Source: Glaciecola sp. HTCC2999
GTDB taxonomy: Bacteria > Pseudomonadota > Gammaproteobacteria > Enterobacterales > Alteromonadaceae
DNA: 38,319 nt
Direction of reading: 5' to 3'
Assembly: GCA_949498985.1 (NCBI GenBank)
Contig: CATECQ010000031.1
Span: forward strand, 1 to 38,319
In this document: in pieces, positions 20,071 to 30,219 of the stretch
Layout of the letters: every line of letters starts with the position of its first letter
Position numbering within the stretch: position 1 is the first letter of the stretch
Position numbers and translations under genes: made by a program
Notes under the pieces: generated by a model
Told to the model about the DNA's origin: nothing
What the model saw: the letters and a program-made list of their open reading frames with translations, nothing else
Databases searched by the model: none

Positions 20071-21554
20071 CCTATCTCATGAAACATTAATGTGCTTTTC
20101 ACAGCAGCTTGCCAACGTTTTAAACATGCTTGGCGAATATTCGTATCGATCGTTGGAGTAAATACTCGTTCAATCGCTTTTAATTGCGACACTTCATCAA
20201 TATCGGCATATATACCTAATTGGAGACCTGCCAAAAAAGCAGCACCCAGCGCTGTTGATTCCATATTCGTTGGACGCTGAATATCAACTTGAACCATATC
20301 TGCTAAAAACTGACACAACCAATCATTTGCGACCATGCCTCCATCTACAAGCACTGTCGTACTTTCTACCCCGTCTTGCTTCATCGCGACGAGTAAATCA
20401 TAAGTTTGATAACAAACTGCTTCTAGCGCAGCTCTTGCAAAATGGGCATTTGAAGTATCACGTGTCATCCCATAGATAGACGCTCGAGCATTGGGCTCCC
20501 AATGAGGCGCACCTAACCCAGCAAATGCAGGCACCAACACAACACCATGATCGTACTCTAATGATTCAGCTAGAGGCTGAGAAGCTTTTGCGGTATCAAT
20601 CACTTGAATACCATCTCGTAACCATTGCACATTGGCGCCCGCTGTAAAAATTGAACCCTCAAGTGCATAATGCGTCTCGCCATTGAGCGAAAAGCCTACC
20701 GTAGTTAATAAACGTGAACACGAGGCAAGCGGTTCTGTTCCTGTATTTAATAGCGCAAAGCATCCGGTACCATAAGTACTCTTAAGTGCACCTTTATTAA
20801 ACCCACACTGCCCTACTAAAGCAGCTTGTTGATCACCAGCGACACCTGCAATCGGTAATTCATATGGTAGTACACCCTTTGCGGTTACACCGAAGTCAGA
20901 TGCACAATCCAATACTTTAGGTAATACCAATTGAGGAACATTAAACCATGCACATAATTCATTATCCCATTGCATATCATAGATATTAAATAGGTTGGTA
21001 CGCGATGCATTGGTGGTATCTGTAACATGAGATTGGCCATTGGTTAAACGCCAAATTAAAAACGTATCGATAGTGCCAAAGGCCACTTCACCATTGTCAG
21101 CTTTCGCACGAGCACCTTCAACATTATCAAGGATCCAAGCGACTTTGGTCGCTGAAAAATACGGATCGAGTAATAAGCCTGTTTTAGCTGTAATTTTTTT
21201 ACTTTTATGACTCATATCAGCACATATCGAAGCGGTCCGTCGATCTTGCCAAACAATGGCATTATAGAGTGGTTTACCAGTGGCTTTATCCCACACAACC
21301 GTGGTTTCACGTTGATTGGTGATCCCAATCCCAGCAACTCTAATACCCGCATCTTGGGCTTTATCCAATACTTCACTGCACACTGATAAAGTCGTAGACC
21401 AAATTTCTTCAGGATCATGTTCAACCCACCCATTATCAGGATAGAGTTGTGTAAATTCTTGTTGTGCCGAACACAATGCCTGCCCTTGTTTATTAAATAC
21501 AATAGCACGTGTCGACGTTGTGCCTTGATCAATGGATAAAATCCCGATGGTCAT
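20067..21554 (-). CDS. glpK: Glycerol kinase
   Basis: FGGY-family kinase making glycerol 3-phosphate from glycerol and ATP. From the ATG at 21554 the protein has 495 residues (E. coli 502). An upstream in-frame ATG at 21608 adds 18 residues without family similarity. The 21554 start has GAGG six bases before it and places the phosphate-binding DQGTTSTR at 9-16, as in other glycerol kinases. Other marks are QRETTVVWD, the substrate-site [16 protein letters not shown] with the catalytic aspartate, STYGTGCF and [13 protein letters not shown]. glpD is divergent. No glpF or glpR gene is nearby. Confidence 0.95.
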   Translation of the reverse strand: MTIGILSIDQGTTSTRAIVFNKQGQALCSAQQEFTQLYPDNGWVEHDPEEIWSTTLSVCSEVLDKAQDAGIRVAGIGITNQRETTVVWDKATGKPLYNAIVWQDRRTASICADMSHKSKKITAKTGLLLDPYFSATKVAWILDNVEGARAKADNGEVAFGTIDTFLIWRLTNGQSHVTDTTNASRTNLFNIYDMQWDNELCAWFNVPQLVLPKVLDCASDFGVTAKGVLPYELPIAGVAGDQQAALVGQCGFNKGALKSTYGTGCFALLNTGTEPLASCSRLLTTVGFSLNGETHYALEGSIFTAGANVQWLRDGIQVIDTAKASQPLAESLEYDHGVVLVPAFAGLGAPHWEPNARASIYGMTRDTSNAHFARAALEAVCYQTYDLLVAMKQDGVESTTVLVDGGMVANDWLCQFLADMVQVDIQRPTNMESTALGAAFLAGLQLGIYADIDEVSQLKAIERVFTPTIDTNIRQACLKRWQAAVKSTLMFHEIG

Positions 21555-21790
21555 ATTAGCCTCATAATTATTATTTGTGTGACACAGGTTCGATTTAGTA
21601 TTCGTCAAATCTTAAATTCATTATTTATTATTATGAATGAACGCCGCAATCTTAACAAAATATTAACACATCACTCAGTTTTTTTGTTTAAAGTGATGTA
21701 AAAAACAACAATTTACGCTATATTATATGATAAATAAGAAAATTAAAAATTAGACTTTAATTTAAATATAACATCGGTGTTTAAAATACA
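21555..21790. promoter_or_regulatory. glpK-glpD divergent control region with an inverted repeat
   Basis: This 236-bp AT-rich region must hold both promoters. It contains a perfect inverted repeat, ACATCACT (21668-21675) and AGTGATGT (21692-21699), with arms separated by 16 bases rich in T (24 bp from arm to arm). TATGAT (21726-21731) is a candidate -10 box for glpD. The repeat is a plausible operator for a shared regulator, but I do not recognise it as a known GlpR or CRP site. Confidence 0.5.
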
Positions 21791-23410
21791 ATGAATTTAC
21801 GCGCAACTAATTTACAGCTACTTAGCCAACAAACCTTTGATGTACTTATTGTCGGCGCAGGTATTAATGGTGCAGTGAGTGCTGCAGCATTATCTAAAAA
21901 AGGCTTGAGCGTCGCGGTCATCGATAAAGGCGACTTTGCTGGTGAAACCAGTTCACATTCATCGAACTTAGCATGGGGTGGGATCAAATACTTAGAATCT
22001 CACGAGTATTTTTTAGTCAACAAGCTATGTAAGAGCCGCAACCACTTAATGCAAAGTTATCCGTCAACCGTCCAAGAAATTAGATTTTTAACGACCTTAC
22101 AAAAAGGTTTTCGTTTCCCTGCATTATTTGTCTATATGGGGACATTATTATATTGGATGATGGGCCGTTTCTTCACACGTTTTCCTGAATTTTTATCGGC
22201 TAATGCTATTACGGCTCGCGAACCGGTTATTGATACCAGTAATGCTCAAGGTGGCTTTGAGTATTCCGATGCTTTCTTGCATGATAACGATGCTCGTTTC
22301 GTCTTTAACTTTATCCGAGGAGCTATGGATAACGGCGCGATAGTCACCAATTATGTGTCAGCCCAACAGGCAGATTTTACTGATGATATTTGGCATGTCA
22401 GGGCAAGAGATGAACTGACGCAAAACCCAATACAGATTAAAGCAAAAAGTGTGATCAATGCATGTGGACCGTTTGCTGATATATTCAATGATACTTTAAA
22501 GAATCACACACAACATCATCATGTGTTTTCTAAAGGGGTACATTTAATCGTTAATAAATTAACCACAGTTGATAAAGTTCTCGCATTTTTCGCCTCTGAT
22601 GGCCGTCTGTTTTTTGTTATCCCGATGGGCCAAAAAACGTGTATTGGTACGACCGATGACAAAGTGAGCACGCCAAAACCTGTCGTAACTGATGAGGACC
22701 GTCAATTCATTTTAGATAATGTGAATGCATTATTAAATTTAGAACAACCTCTCACCATGCAGGATGTCATATCCGAGCGATGCGGTGTTCGTCCACTGGC
22801 CGTCAAAGGTGATTCTAATAATTCTGACTGGGTACAGTTGTCGCGTAAACATGCCATTGATATCAATGCTGAAAAACGAATAGTCAGTATCTTTGGTGGT
22901 AAACTCACTGACTGTATCAATGTGGGTAACGAAATAGCTGAAACTATAAGCAGTTTCAATATGCCACTCCCCTTCCCGCAAGCTAAATGGTACGGAGAAT
23001 CAAGTCATGCTCACAAGCAAACATTTCTCGACCGTGCTGCATTAATCAAGCTCGATGATTTAACGCCGATTTATTCTTCAGAACCCTTATCAGAAAGACT
23101 ATGGCGTCGTTATGATATTAATGCTTTGCAAATTATCGATGAAATTCAGCGAGATCCAAAACAAGCTGAACAGCTTATGCATAATGCTGAATATCTGCGT
23201 GCTGAATTACATTATGCGGCGAGAAGGGAAATGATTACGAAGTTAGATGATTTTTTACGTCGTCGCTCTAAAATAGCGATGGTACTAAACAGTGAAGATA
23301 TTTTATCTAGTCCAGGTTTGGTTGAAGCATGCGAAATTTTATTTGGTGAACAAGCACAGTCTAAATTAGATGAGTATAAAGCCTATGTTAACCGAACACA
23401 GGCTTTATAA
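21791..23410 (+). CDS. glpD: Glycerol-3-phosphate dehydrogenase (aerobic, FAD)
   Basis: Membrane-associated flavoenzyme that oxidises glycerol 3-phosphate to dihydroxyacetone phosphate and feeds the quinone pool. The 539 residues have the FAD-binding motif VGAGINGAV (21-29), the family block ETSSHSSNLAWGGIKYLE, the substrate-site segment SERCGVRPLA and FGGKLTD. A C-terminal DAO_C domain (about 390-525) completes it. It is somewhat longer than E. coli GlpD (501). The ATG at 21791 has no clear ribosome binding site. Divergent glpK supports a glycerol catabolism role. Confidence 0.92.
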   Translation: MNLRATNLQLLSQQTFDVLIVGAGINGAVSAAALSKKGLSVAVIDKGDFAGETSSHSSNLAWGGIKYLESHEYFLVNKLCKSRNHLMQSYPSTVQEIRFLTTLQKGFRFPALFVYMGTLLYWMMGRFFTRFPEFLSANAITAREPVIDTSNAQGGFEYSDAFLHDNDARFVFNFIRGAMDNGAIVTNYVSAQQADFTDDIWHVRARDELTQNPIQIKAKSVINACGPFADIFNDTLKNHTQHHHVFSKGVHLIVNKLTTVDKVLAFFASDGRLFFVIPMGQKTCIGTTDDKVSTPKPVVTDEDRQFILDNVNALLNLEQPLTMQDVISERCGVRPLAVKGDSNNSDWVQLSRKHAIDINAEKRIVSIFGGKLTDCINVGNEIAETISSFNMPLPFPQAKWYGESSHAHKQTFLDRAALIKLDDLTPIYSSEPLSERLWRRYDINALQIIDEIQRDPKQAEQLMHNAEYLRAELHYAARREMITKLDDFLRRRSKIAMVLNSEDILSSPGLVEACEILFGEQAQSKLDEYKAYVNRTQAL

Positions 23411-23451
23411 AGACTTTTGATCAATTGATGCATAACTATGAAAATGTCAAA

Positions 23452-24651
23452 CTAGGCTAAAGTGATGCGAGCAAATTTACGTTTACCCACTTGGTAGACG
23501 GCCTCGCCTTTTTCGCTTAACTGTAATTTAGTATCTTCTACTTTATCACCGTTAATTTTGACTGCACCTTGCTTAATCATACGCATAGCGTCTGATGTTG
23601 AGTTAACTAGATTCGCTGCTTTTAAAATGTTCGCAATCCCCATTGCTTCTCCATCCAGGCTCAATGTGACTTCTGGCATATCGTCAGGTATCGCATTTTT
23701 TTGAAAACGTTGAATAAAGTCTTGATGAGCCGCTTCAGCTGCAGCATCATTATGGAAGCGAGCTATGATTTCTTTAGCCAATTCAATTTTCGTATCACGC
23801 GGATTAGCTCCACCGGCAACCGCCGCTTTAAATGCATCAATCTCTGCGATGGGTCTAAAACTTAATAAATCAAAATAACGCCACATCAAATCATCTGAAA
23901 TAGACATGATTTTGCCAAACATGTCATTGGGTGCATCGGTGATCCCAATATAGTTATTCAAGGATTTAGACATTTTTTGAACGCCATCAAGGCCTTCAAG
24001 CAATGGCATCATCAATACCGTTTGTTGACGCTGACCTTGTGATTTTTGCAGCTCGCGTCCCATTAAAAGATTAAAACGTTGATCGGTACCGCCCAGCTCA
24101 ACATCTGATTCTAACGCTACACTATCCCACCCCTGAACCAGAGGGTATAAAAACTCATGGATTGCGATCGGTTGATTATTACTGTAGCGCTTTTTAAAAT
24201 CATCACGCTCTAACATCCGTGCAACGGTTTGACTGGCTGCTAACTTGATCATACCTGCTGCGCCTAATTCTTCCATCCACTCAGAATTGAAACGTACCGT
24301 TGTTTTAGCTGGATCCAGAATTTTGAACACTTGCTCTTTGTAAGTTTCCGCATTAGCTAGCACATCTTCTTTAGACAAGGGCTTACGTGTCACATTTTTA
24401 CCTGTCGGATCACCAATTAAACCAGTGAAGTCGCCGATCAAGAATATGACTTCATGACCCAGTTGCTGAAAAGTCCGTAATTTATTAATTAAAACGGTAT
24501 GTCCTAAGTGTAAATCCGGTGCAGTTGGATCAAAACCAGCCTTTATTTTTAACGGCTTACCTTCTTTAAGACGTTCAATTAACTCATCTTCAATTAAAAT
24601 TTCATCTGCGCCACGTTTTATTTCATTAAAGGCGTTTTGCCAATCCGACAT
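23452..24651 (-). CDS. tyrS: Tyrosyl-tRNA synthetase
   Basis: Class I aminoacyl-tRNA synthetase charging tRNA-Tyr. The 399 residues carry HLGH (48-51), KMSKS (226-230) and a C-terminal S4 RNA-binding domain (about 335-395). The compact form with [13 protein letters not shown] is the one seen in Pseudomonas, Haemophilus and Vibrio, rather than the 424-residue E. coli TyrS. Divergent from mepM, with 199 bp between. The tyrS-mepM-anmK-erpA neighbourhood is known from other gammaproteobacteria such as Pseudomonas. Confidence 0.96.
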   Translation of the reverse strand: MSDWQNAFNEIKRGADEILIEDELIERLKEGKPLKIKAGFDPTAPDLHLGHTVLINKLRTFQQLGHEVIFLIGDFTGLIGDPTGKNVTRKPLSKEDVLANAETYKEQVFKILDPAKTTVRFNSEWMEELGAAGMIKLAASQTVARMLERDDFKKRYSNNQPIAIHEFLYPLVQGWDSVALESDVELGGTDQRFNLLMGRELQKSQGQRQQTVLMMPLLEGLDGVQKMSKSLNNYIGITDAPNDMFGKIMSISDDLMWRYFDLLSFRPIAEIDAFKAAVAGGANPRDTKIELAKEIIARFHNDAAAEAAHQDFIQRFQKNAIPDDMPEVTLSLDGEAMGIANILKAANLVNSTSDAMRMIKQGAVKINGDKVEDTKLQLSEKGEAVYQVGKRKFARITLA

Positions 24652-24850
24652 ACTATTTCCAGGGTCTTTTGAATTTATAGGTTGTATTTTACTTGCACCA
24701 CGGTCAGATGAAAAGCCTTAACGCATGCTATTTTATGATTAAAGAAGTTTCTTAATTCCTTTAAAAATCAACCTGTTTGTTTAACTTAGACTAGAATTTC
24801 AGTAGTAATAGGGATATTCTAAGGTCACTTTGTAAAACAAGAGGTTCCCA

Positions 24851-26158
24851 GTGGTTGCTCAAACAATAAGAACCCTCCCCCGACCACATAAGATTTCCTT
24901 GGTCGCGTTATCTGTGATTGTCTTTATTTTGAGCATCAGCATGCTTTTCAGCGCCGATGCATCTCGGCATACCACCTCCACAGTCTTAGAACCTGGTGTA
25001 AAATATCCTGTCGCACTTGATTTAAAACAAACGACAACGAATCCCAGTGATGTTTTTACAGAAAACGACGTTGCTGAAAGCAAAAATTATCAAGTTAAAT
25101 CAGGTGATAATCTTGCAAAAATATTTAAACATGTCGGCCTGAGTCCTGCTGATACTTATCATGTCTCTCGCGCCGGTATACACGCCCAAAAACTTCTTAA
25201 GATGATGCCAGGAGAATTTCTCAACTTCAGTTTCGATGAGCGCGGAAAGCTCAATACTTTGACGTATGAATTTTCAGATACTGAAACCTTAGTTATTCAG
25301 CGAAAAACCGATGACGAATATATATCAACAATTGATCGAGCCGAAGTATATACCAAAGTTCATTTTGCTCAGGGTGAGATTACCTCATCATTTTGGAATG
25401 CGGGACTTAAAGCAGGTATGAGTGACAATAAAATCATGGAACTGGCTGATATTTTTGGGTGGGATATTGATTTTGCAATGGAAATTCGTTCCGGTGATAC
25501 CTTCAATGTAATGTATGAAGAACGTTTTGTGAACGGTGATTTCATTGGTTACGGTGATATTTTAGCGGCGGAATTTGTGAACCAAGGAGAAATATTCCAA
25601 GCGATACGTCATACCGATGACAGCTACTACACACCTAACGGACGTAGTATGAAGAAAAGCTTTTTACGCGCTCCGGTGAATTTTCGCTATATAAGCTCTA
25701 ACTTTACTAAAAAACGATTTCATCCAGTCACTAAACGCTGGAAAGCCCATCGTGGCACTGATTATGCGGCGCCTACAGGTACACCGGTAGTCGCATCAGG
25801 CAAAGGCCGCGTGATCAAATCAACCTATGACCGCTTTAATGGTCATCATGTGTTTATCCAACATGGCGACCGTTATGTCACAAAATACCTGCATTTTTCA
25901 AAACGTAAAGTAAAAAAAGGGGAAATGGTGAAACAAGGTCAAGTCATTGGCTTGCTTGGTTCAACGGGAATGTCATCAGGCCCACATTTGCATTACGAGT
26001 TTTTAGTCGATGGCGTGCATCGAAATCCTCGAACAGTAACATTACCCAAAGCTGAACCGATTGCAAAATCTGAAGAGGCCGTTTTTAAACAGTTAACTCA
26101 GCATCGATTAGCGATGTTATCTAACAACAAACGCATTATGCTGGCGAGTATCGACTAG
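24851..26158 (+). CDS. mepM: Murein DD-endopeptidase, M23 family (MepM-like)
   Basis: Zinc endopeptidase that cuts D-Ala-mDAP cross-links so that peptidoglycan can expand. The 435 residues match E. coli MepM (440) in layout: LPRPHK at the N-terminus, one membrane anchor (about 15-34), a LysM-like region (about 80-125), a middle domain and the M23 domain (about 290-400). Zinc and catalytic residues are present: H300 and D304 (HRGTD), H348, and H379/H381 (GPHLHYE). The start is GTG with GAGG seven bases before it. Its stop overlaps the anmK start (TAGTG). Confidence 0.92.
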   Translation: MVAQTIRTLPRPHKISLVALSVIVFILSISMLFSADASRHTTSTVLEPGVKYPVALDLKQTTTNPSDVFTENDVAESKNYQVKSGDNLAKIFKHVGLSPADTYHVSRAGIHAQKLLKMMPGEFLNFSFDERGKLNTLTYEFSDTETLVIQRKTDDEYISTIDRAEVYTKVHFAQGEITSSFWNAGLKAGMSDNKIMELADIFGWDIDFAMEIRSGDTFNVMYEERFVNGDFIGYGDILAAEFVNQGEIFQAIRHTDDSYYTPNGRSMKKSFLRAPVNFRYISSNFTKKRFHPVTKRWKAHRGTDYAAPTGTPVVASGKGRVIKSTYDRFNGHHVFIQHGDRYVTKYLHFSKRKVKKGEMVKQGQVIGLLGSTGMSSGPHLHYEFLVDGVHRNPRTVTLPKAEPIAKSEEAVFKQLTQHRLAMLSNNKRIMLASID

Positions 26159-27306
26159 TGTTATACATTGGGATCATGTCAGGTACTAGTTTGGACGGTA
26201 TTGATGTGGCATTGGTGGAGATAACTTCGCAGACAAATATTCGATTAATTGCCGCCCAAACATATGCTTTTGATATGTCGCTTCGCACAGATTTGACCCA
26301 CCTACTTTCTTCGAAGGCACACTCATTTAAATGTATTGGTGAGGCGACTCAAAGTTTGACGTTAGCATATGCTAACGCGGTGAATCACCTCCTCACTCAA
26401 CAAAGCATCCCCCCTACAGATATCGCCGGAATTGGCTGCCACGGTCAAACGGTATGGCATGCCCCTGATGCTGATACTCCATTTTCAATTCAATTACATA
26501 ACCCTGCATTACTAGCTACCTGCACGGGAATTAATGTCATTGATAATTTTCGCGCTAAAGATCTTGCGCACAATGGACAAGGTGCACCGCTCGTGCCACC
26601 ATTTCATGCAGCATTGTTAATGCCTTATCCTGAGCAAGTCACTCAACGAATTATTGTCAATATTGGCGGGATCGCAAATATCACAGTCTTACCCTCGATA
26701 GCTCATAATCGCCTTTCAACGGATAATGAATTAGTCGGTTTTGATACTGGACCAGGCAATACACTCTTAGATAGCTGGTGTTTACAACATACAGATCAAC
26801 CCTATGATGCCAATGGAAAATGGGCTAAAACGGGCACTGTCTTACCTGATTTATTAGTACGAATGTGTGCAGATCCTTATTTTTCAGCCCCTTACCCTAA
26901 AAGCAGCGGCCGCGAATATTTCAATCAAGTATGGTTAAAACAATTTGATGTTCCTCAATATTTGCCGGCTGATGTCCAAGCGACACTCGTCGCATTAACG
27001 GCTCATTCAATTTGCTCAGGTATCCATCAGGCGACACCAAAAGAATTCAATAAAAATGCGTCGGTACAGTGGCTGATCTGCGGCGGTGGTGTACACAATG
27101 ATATGCTGATGAGTGCTCTAAATACTCTCGCTCCTGATAATGTCACCGTTATGCCACTTGAAGCGATTGGCATCGATAGTGATGTTTTAGAGGCAATGGC
27201 ATTTGCATGGCTAGCTTATTGTTTTGACACTGGCCTATGTGCTAATGCTCCATCCGTGACAGGAGCAAAGCAACAGACTATTCTTGGGAGTAAAACGTTT
27301 GCATAA
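26158..27306 (+). CDS. anmK: Anhydro-N-acetylmuramic acid kinase
   Basis: Phosphorylates and opens 1,6-anhydroMurNAc released by lytic transglycosylases, returning it to the muropeptide recycling pathway. The 382 residues show MSGTSLDGID (7-16), GCHGQTV, NIGGIANIT, DTGPGNTLLD and ICGGGVHN, all family signatures. The GTG start overlaps the mepM TAG by one base, so translation is likely coupled. This places a peptidoglycan hydrolase and a recycling kinase in one operon. Confidence 0.96.
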   Translation: MLYIGIMSGTSLDGIDVALVEITSQTNIRLIAAQTYAFDMSLRTDLTHLLSSKAHSFKCIGEATQSLTLAYANAVNHLLTQQSIPPTDIAGIGCHGQTVWHAPDADTPFSIQLHNPALLATCTGINVIDNFRAKDLAHNGQGAPLVPPFHAALLMPYPEQVTQRIIVNIGGIANITVLPSIAHNRLSTDNELVGFDTGPGNTLLDSWCLQHTDQPYDANGKWAKTGTVLPDLLVRMCADPYFSAPYPKSSGREYFNQVWLKQFDVPQYLPADVQATLVALTAHSICSGIHQATPKEFNKNASVQWLICGGGVHNDMLMSALNTLAPDNVTVMPLEAIGIDSDVLEAMAFAWLAYCFDTGLCANAPSVTGAKQQTILGSKTFA

Positions 27307-28294
27307 ATCAAATCCTCGTCTCATTATTCTCTCGCGCGATGTTGACCAATATCATGCTTTATGGAAAGCATCTGCGTCATCTGAGGCTCATTTGATATTG
27401 GCGACGAGTGATGTTAATGATGTCATTCAATTTGAGGAAAGAGAACAAGCGACTATCTTGTTATCTGAACCCGATTTAGCAGTTCAAGTCATTGAATATT
27501 TACCGAACTTACAATGGTGCCAGTCCACTTGGGCAGGTAATGCGCCTTTACTTAATCACCCTAAACGCGATTATATATTGTCAGGCGTCAAAGGTATTTT
27601 CTCGCAACAGATGAGTGAATATATCCTCAGCTACATTTTATCTCATGTGCGTCAACATACAACATTTAATGCCTTACAAAATGCGCAACAGTGGTGCCCT
27701 CCGACACCCTCAAGTATCAGTGATTTAACCATTGGAGTGATGGGGACGGGAAATATTGCCACTGGAATGTTGAACGTATTTGATGCATTTAATACATCAG
27801 TGATTGGATTATCCAGGCGTGGAGAAGCGCCACAATCACACCCAAAAATGCGAATGTTTAAGCCACACCAACTTACCGAATTTATCACCTCAGCAGATGT
27901 GATCATCAATTTATTGCCTGATACACCAGACACACAATCATTTATTAACATTAACACGATTGAAACGTTGATTGAATGGCATCTAGCTCACCTCGCTCCA
28001 TTACCAAATAAGCGGCTATTTATTAATGCCGGCCGCGGTAGTGTAATCACTGACGAAGCCTTGCTATCTGCACTCGATAATCACGTATTTACTCAAGCAG
28101 TATTAGATGTATTTACCATTGAGCCACTCCCCACTGAGCATATTTTTTGGCATCGAAATGATATTGTCATCACTCAACACACTGCAGCGATTTCAAAACC
28201 CAGTAGTGTCATGCAACTATTCATGGATAACCTCTCACGCTATACTAAAGGACAATCACCTTTGTATGTCATGAATTGGCAACAAGGCTACTAA
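27299..28294 (+). CDS. D-isomer-specific 2-hydroxyacid dehydrogenase
   Basis: NAD(P)-dependent dehydrogenase of the D-2-hydroxyacid family, distantly GhrA-like. Substrate is unknown. The NAD-binding motif GTGNIATG is complete. The catalytic Arg (NAGRGS), Glu (TIEPLP) and His (TQHTAA) are all in place. The proposed start is TTG at 27299, inside the last codons of anmK, because GGGAG lies 8 bases before it. This gives 331 residues. An upstream in-frame TTG at 27284 would add five residues but has no ribosome binding site. The overlap suggests co-expression with mepM-anmK. A role in cell-wall recycling is only suggested by position. Confidence 0.85.
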   Translation: MHKSNPRLIILSRDVDQYHALWKASASSEAHLILATSDVNDVIQFEEREQATILLSEPDLAVQVIEYLPNLQWCQSTWAGNAPLLNHPKRDYILSGVKGIFSQQMSEYILSYILSHVRQHTTFNALQNAQQWCPPTPSSISDLTIGVMGTGNIATGMLNVFDAFNTSVIGLSRRGEAPQSHPKMRMFKPHQLTEFITSADVIINLLPDTPDTQSFININTIETLIEWHLAHLAPLPNKRLFINAGRGSVITDEALLSALDNHVFTQAVLDVFTIEPLPTEHIFWHRNDIVITQHTAAISKPSSVMQLFMDNLSRYTKGQSPLYVMNWQQGY

Positions 28295-28324
28295 TAAAAT
28301 ACCTTCAAATAATAAGGAAGAGTT

Positions 28325-28984
28325 ATGTTTTCTATTCGGATATATTTGCCATTCACGATACTACTTACATTCTTCATATCATTGAGTGGGTATGCGATGG
28401 TGCCGCCAACAGCATTAGAAATGACACATAAAAAACACACCCCAAAAGCAAAATCAATGAGTGCTATTACAGCAAAAGAGCAACTCGCTTTTTTTAACCG
28501 GCTCCAAACCCTTTGTGGTCAAGCTTTTAAAGGTAAATTAGTCGTAGATACATCTGCCAGTGATCGGTTTGCTGATTCCGCTTTACTAATGCATGTTCGC
28601 GAATGTTCAGAAAATGAAATTAAAATTCCCTTTTATGTGGGAGATGATGCTTCAAGAACATGGGTGATTACTAAAACGGGAGGAGGTCTATTATTAAAAC
28701 ATGATCATCGCCACCAAGATGGCTCACATGACGACTTAACAATGTATGGCGGACATACTCAAACACTAGGTTCATCGCATAACCAGGTTTTTCCTGTGGA
28801 TGTCTATACGCAAGCACTTTTTACTGAATTGGGCTATCCACAAAGCCTCTCTAACATCTGGGAAATATTTATTTACCCAGATACATTCACCTATCGATTA
28901 ACACGCGCAGGGTTTGAATTTCGAGTGGCATTTGATTTAACTCAACCCGTTGTCAGTAACATGCATCCTTGGGGTCATCAATAG
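28325..28984 (+). CDS. Secreted protein of unknown function
   Basis: I do not recognise a named domain. The 219-residue product starts with a signal peptide (hydrophobic about 6-22, SGYA before MVPP). The mature part contains two cysteines (LCGQAF and RECSEN), an aromatic and Gly-rich stretch, and a His/Asp-rich block, KHDHRHQDGSHDD. The pattern of short alternating strands suggests a beta-rich fold, and the histidine block could bind metal; both are inference. AAGGAAGAG gives a strong ribosome binding site. It follows the dehydrogenase by 30 bases and is probably the last gene of the mepM-anmK operon. Confidence 0.8.
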   Translation: MFSIRIYLPFTILLTFFISLSGYAMVPPTALEMTHKKHTPKAKSMSAITAKEQLAFFNRLQTLCGQAFKGKLVVDTSASDRFADSALLMHVRECSENEIKIPFYVGDDASRTWVITKTGGGLLLKHDHRHQDGSHDDLTMYGGHTQTLGSSHNQVFPVDVYTQALFTELGYPQSLSNIWEIFIYPDTFTYRLTRAGFEFRVAFDLTQPVVSNMHPWGHQ

Positions 28985-29019
28985 ATTGAGCACAAAGAAA
29001 GCCCTACTGTTGACAGCAT

Positions 29020-29364
29020 TTAAATGGAGAAACTTGAACCACAACCGCAAGTGGTGGTGGCATTGGGGTTATTAACTAAAAAACGAGAACCTTCTAATCC
29101 TTCAATGTAATCGACCACACCGCCAACAAGATACTGTAAACTCATAGGATCGACGACGAGTGTGACTTCATTTTTCTCAATCGTCATATCGCCTTCATTG
29201 ACTTTTTCATCAAAGGTAAAGCCATATTGAAAACCTGAACAACCGCCACCTGTCACGTATACACGTAATTTCAACTCAGGATTATTTTCTTCTTCAATCA
29301 ACGATTTTACTTTTGTTGCTGCCGATTCTGAAAATTCAATCGGTAGAGCCATTTCAACTGTCAT
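29020..29364 (-). CDS. erpA: Iron-sulfur cluster insertion protein ErpA
   Basis: A-type carrier that delivers Fe-S clusters to apoproteins, including the isoprenoid enzymes IspG and IspH in E. coli. The 114 residues have the three ligand cysteines in [10 protein letters not shown] and [10 protein letters not shown]. Other conserved parts are [19 protein letters not shown] and [11 protein letters not shown]. Length and sequence fit ErpA rather than IscA or SufA. As in E. coli, a ClC-family gene lies nearby. Confidence 0.96.
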   Translation of the reverse strand: MTVEMALPIEFSESAATKVKSLIEEENNPELKLRVYVTGGGCSGFQYGFTFDEKVNEGDMTIEKNEVTLVVDPMSLQYLVGGVVDYIEGLEGSRFLVNNPNATTTCGCGSSFSI

Positions 29365-29422
29365 AGTCTAGGGTGATCCTTTAATTATATAATATGAATT
29401 ATCTAATACTTGAGTAAATTCA

Positions 29423-30151
29423 TCAAGTATTCGGTGCAATTAAATCACTCCACGAAAATGTCCGTGTAAAACTATCAATTTTACGTTTCCATTGAAATAC
29501 TTCGGTAGAAATACTGAGAGATTCAGGAGTAAAGCCTTCAGGCAGATAAAATACATATTGTCGCTCCAGGAAATATTGATAGCGATAGCGCATGGAAGTA
29601 TCACTTTGTGTAATTGCCTCAGAAAGAGTCATTAATTCAGCTACATTCAGCGTCGTGAGATTACCAGCTTGCATACCCGTTATTTCAATCGTCAAATTCC
29701 CGTTAATTAATGCTTTTAATGCGCGGCCTTGGAGTAGCAACAAATCTAAAATGTAGTGATCTGCTTCAGGTAACGCCATTATATGAGCATGGTGAATGGC
29801 AAAGGGTCCTGTTCCATTACTTTCACCAAGTACAGCTTGGTATAAATTAATTTGCTGCACAAGGGCCTTTTGTTCGTTAAGAATTTTAGAGAAATCTTCT
29901 TGTAACAGCTCATGAGCTGTTGTGATCATCGCTAATTGAACGTTTAACTGACTTAATTCTTGAACGAGACGGGTATTTTCTGCTTGAGCGTGCACGATTG
30001 AGCCAGTCTTTATTTGATTCTCTTTGATTGACTGCTGAGTATGAGTGAGTGCCAGTCGATAACCAATAAACATCATAAACAACATCACCATGACTATCAC
30101 AGCATAAAATCGAAAAGCACTGCTGTTTTGTCTAAACTGGAGTAAATCCAC
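29423..30151 (-). CDS. Single-pass membrane coiled-coil protein of unknown function (DUF6776-like)
   Basis: The 242-residue protein has one N-terminal transmembrane helix (about 14-34), a coiled-coil segment (about 40-105) and a C-terminal periplasmic domain of mixed strands and helices (about 115-235). It resembles the gammaproteobacterial family DUF6776, though that name is from memory. The start is GTG at 30151, with AGGA a few bases upstream. It lies upstream of erpA on the same strand, separated by 58 bases. No enzymatic motif is visible. Confidence 0.75.
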   Translation of the reverse strand: MDLLQFRQNSSAFRFYAVIVMVMLFMMFIGYRLALTHTQQSIKENQIKTGSIVHAQAENTRLVQELSQLNVQLAMITTAHELLQEDFSKILNEQKALVQQINLYQAVLGESNGTGPFAIHHAHIMALPEADHYILDLLLLQGRALKALINGNLTIEITGMQAGNLTTLNVAELMTLSEAITQSDTSMRYRYQYFLERQYVFYLPEGFTPESLSISTEVFQWKRKIDSFTRTFSWSDLIAPNT

Positions 30152-30219
30152 ACCTAGTCCTATTTGGTTATCAAGAATATCGCCCTATTGTGATATTATG
30201 CCACTGATTTACCTGTTCC

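Noticed and set aside
21555-21608. N-terminal extension of glpK from the ATG at 21608
   Set aside because: The 18 added residues are polar and unrelated to glycerol kinases, while the ATG at 21554 has GAGG at the right distance and fits the family start.
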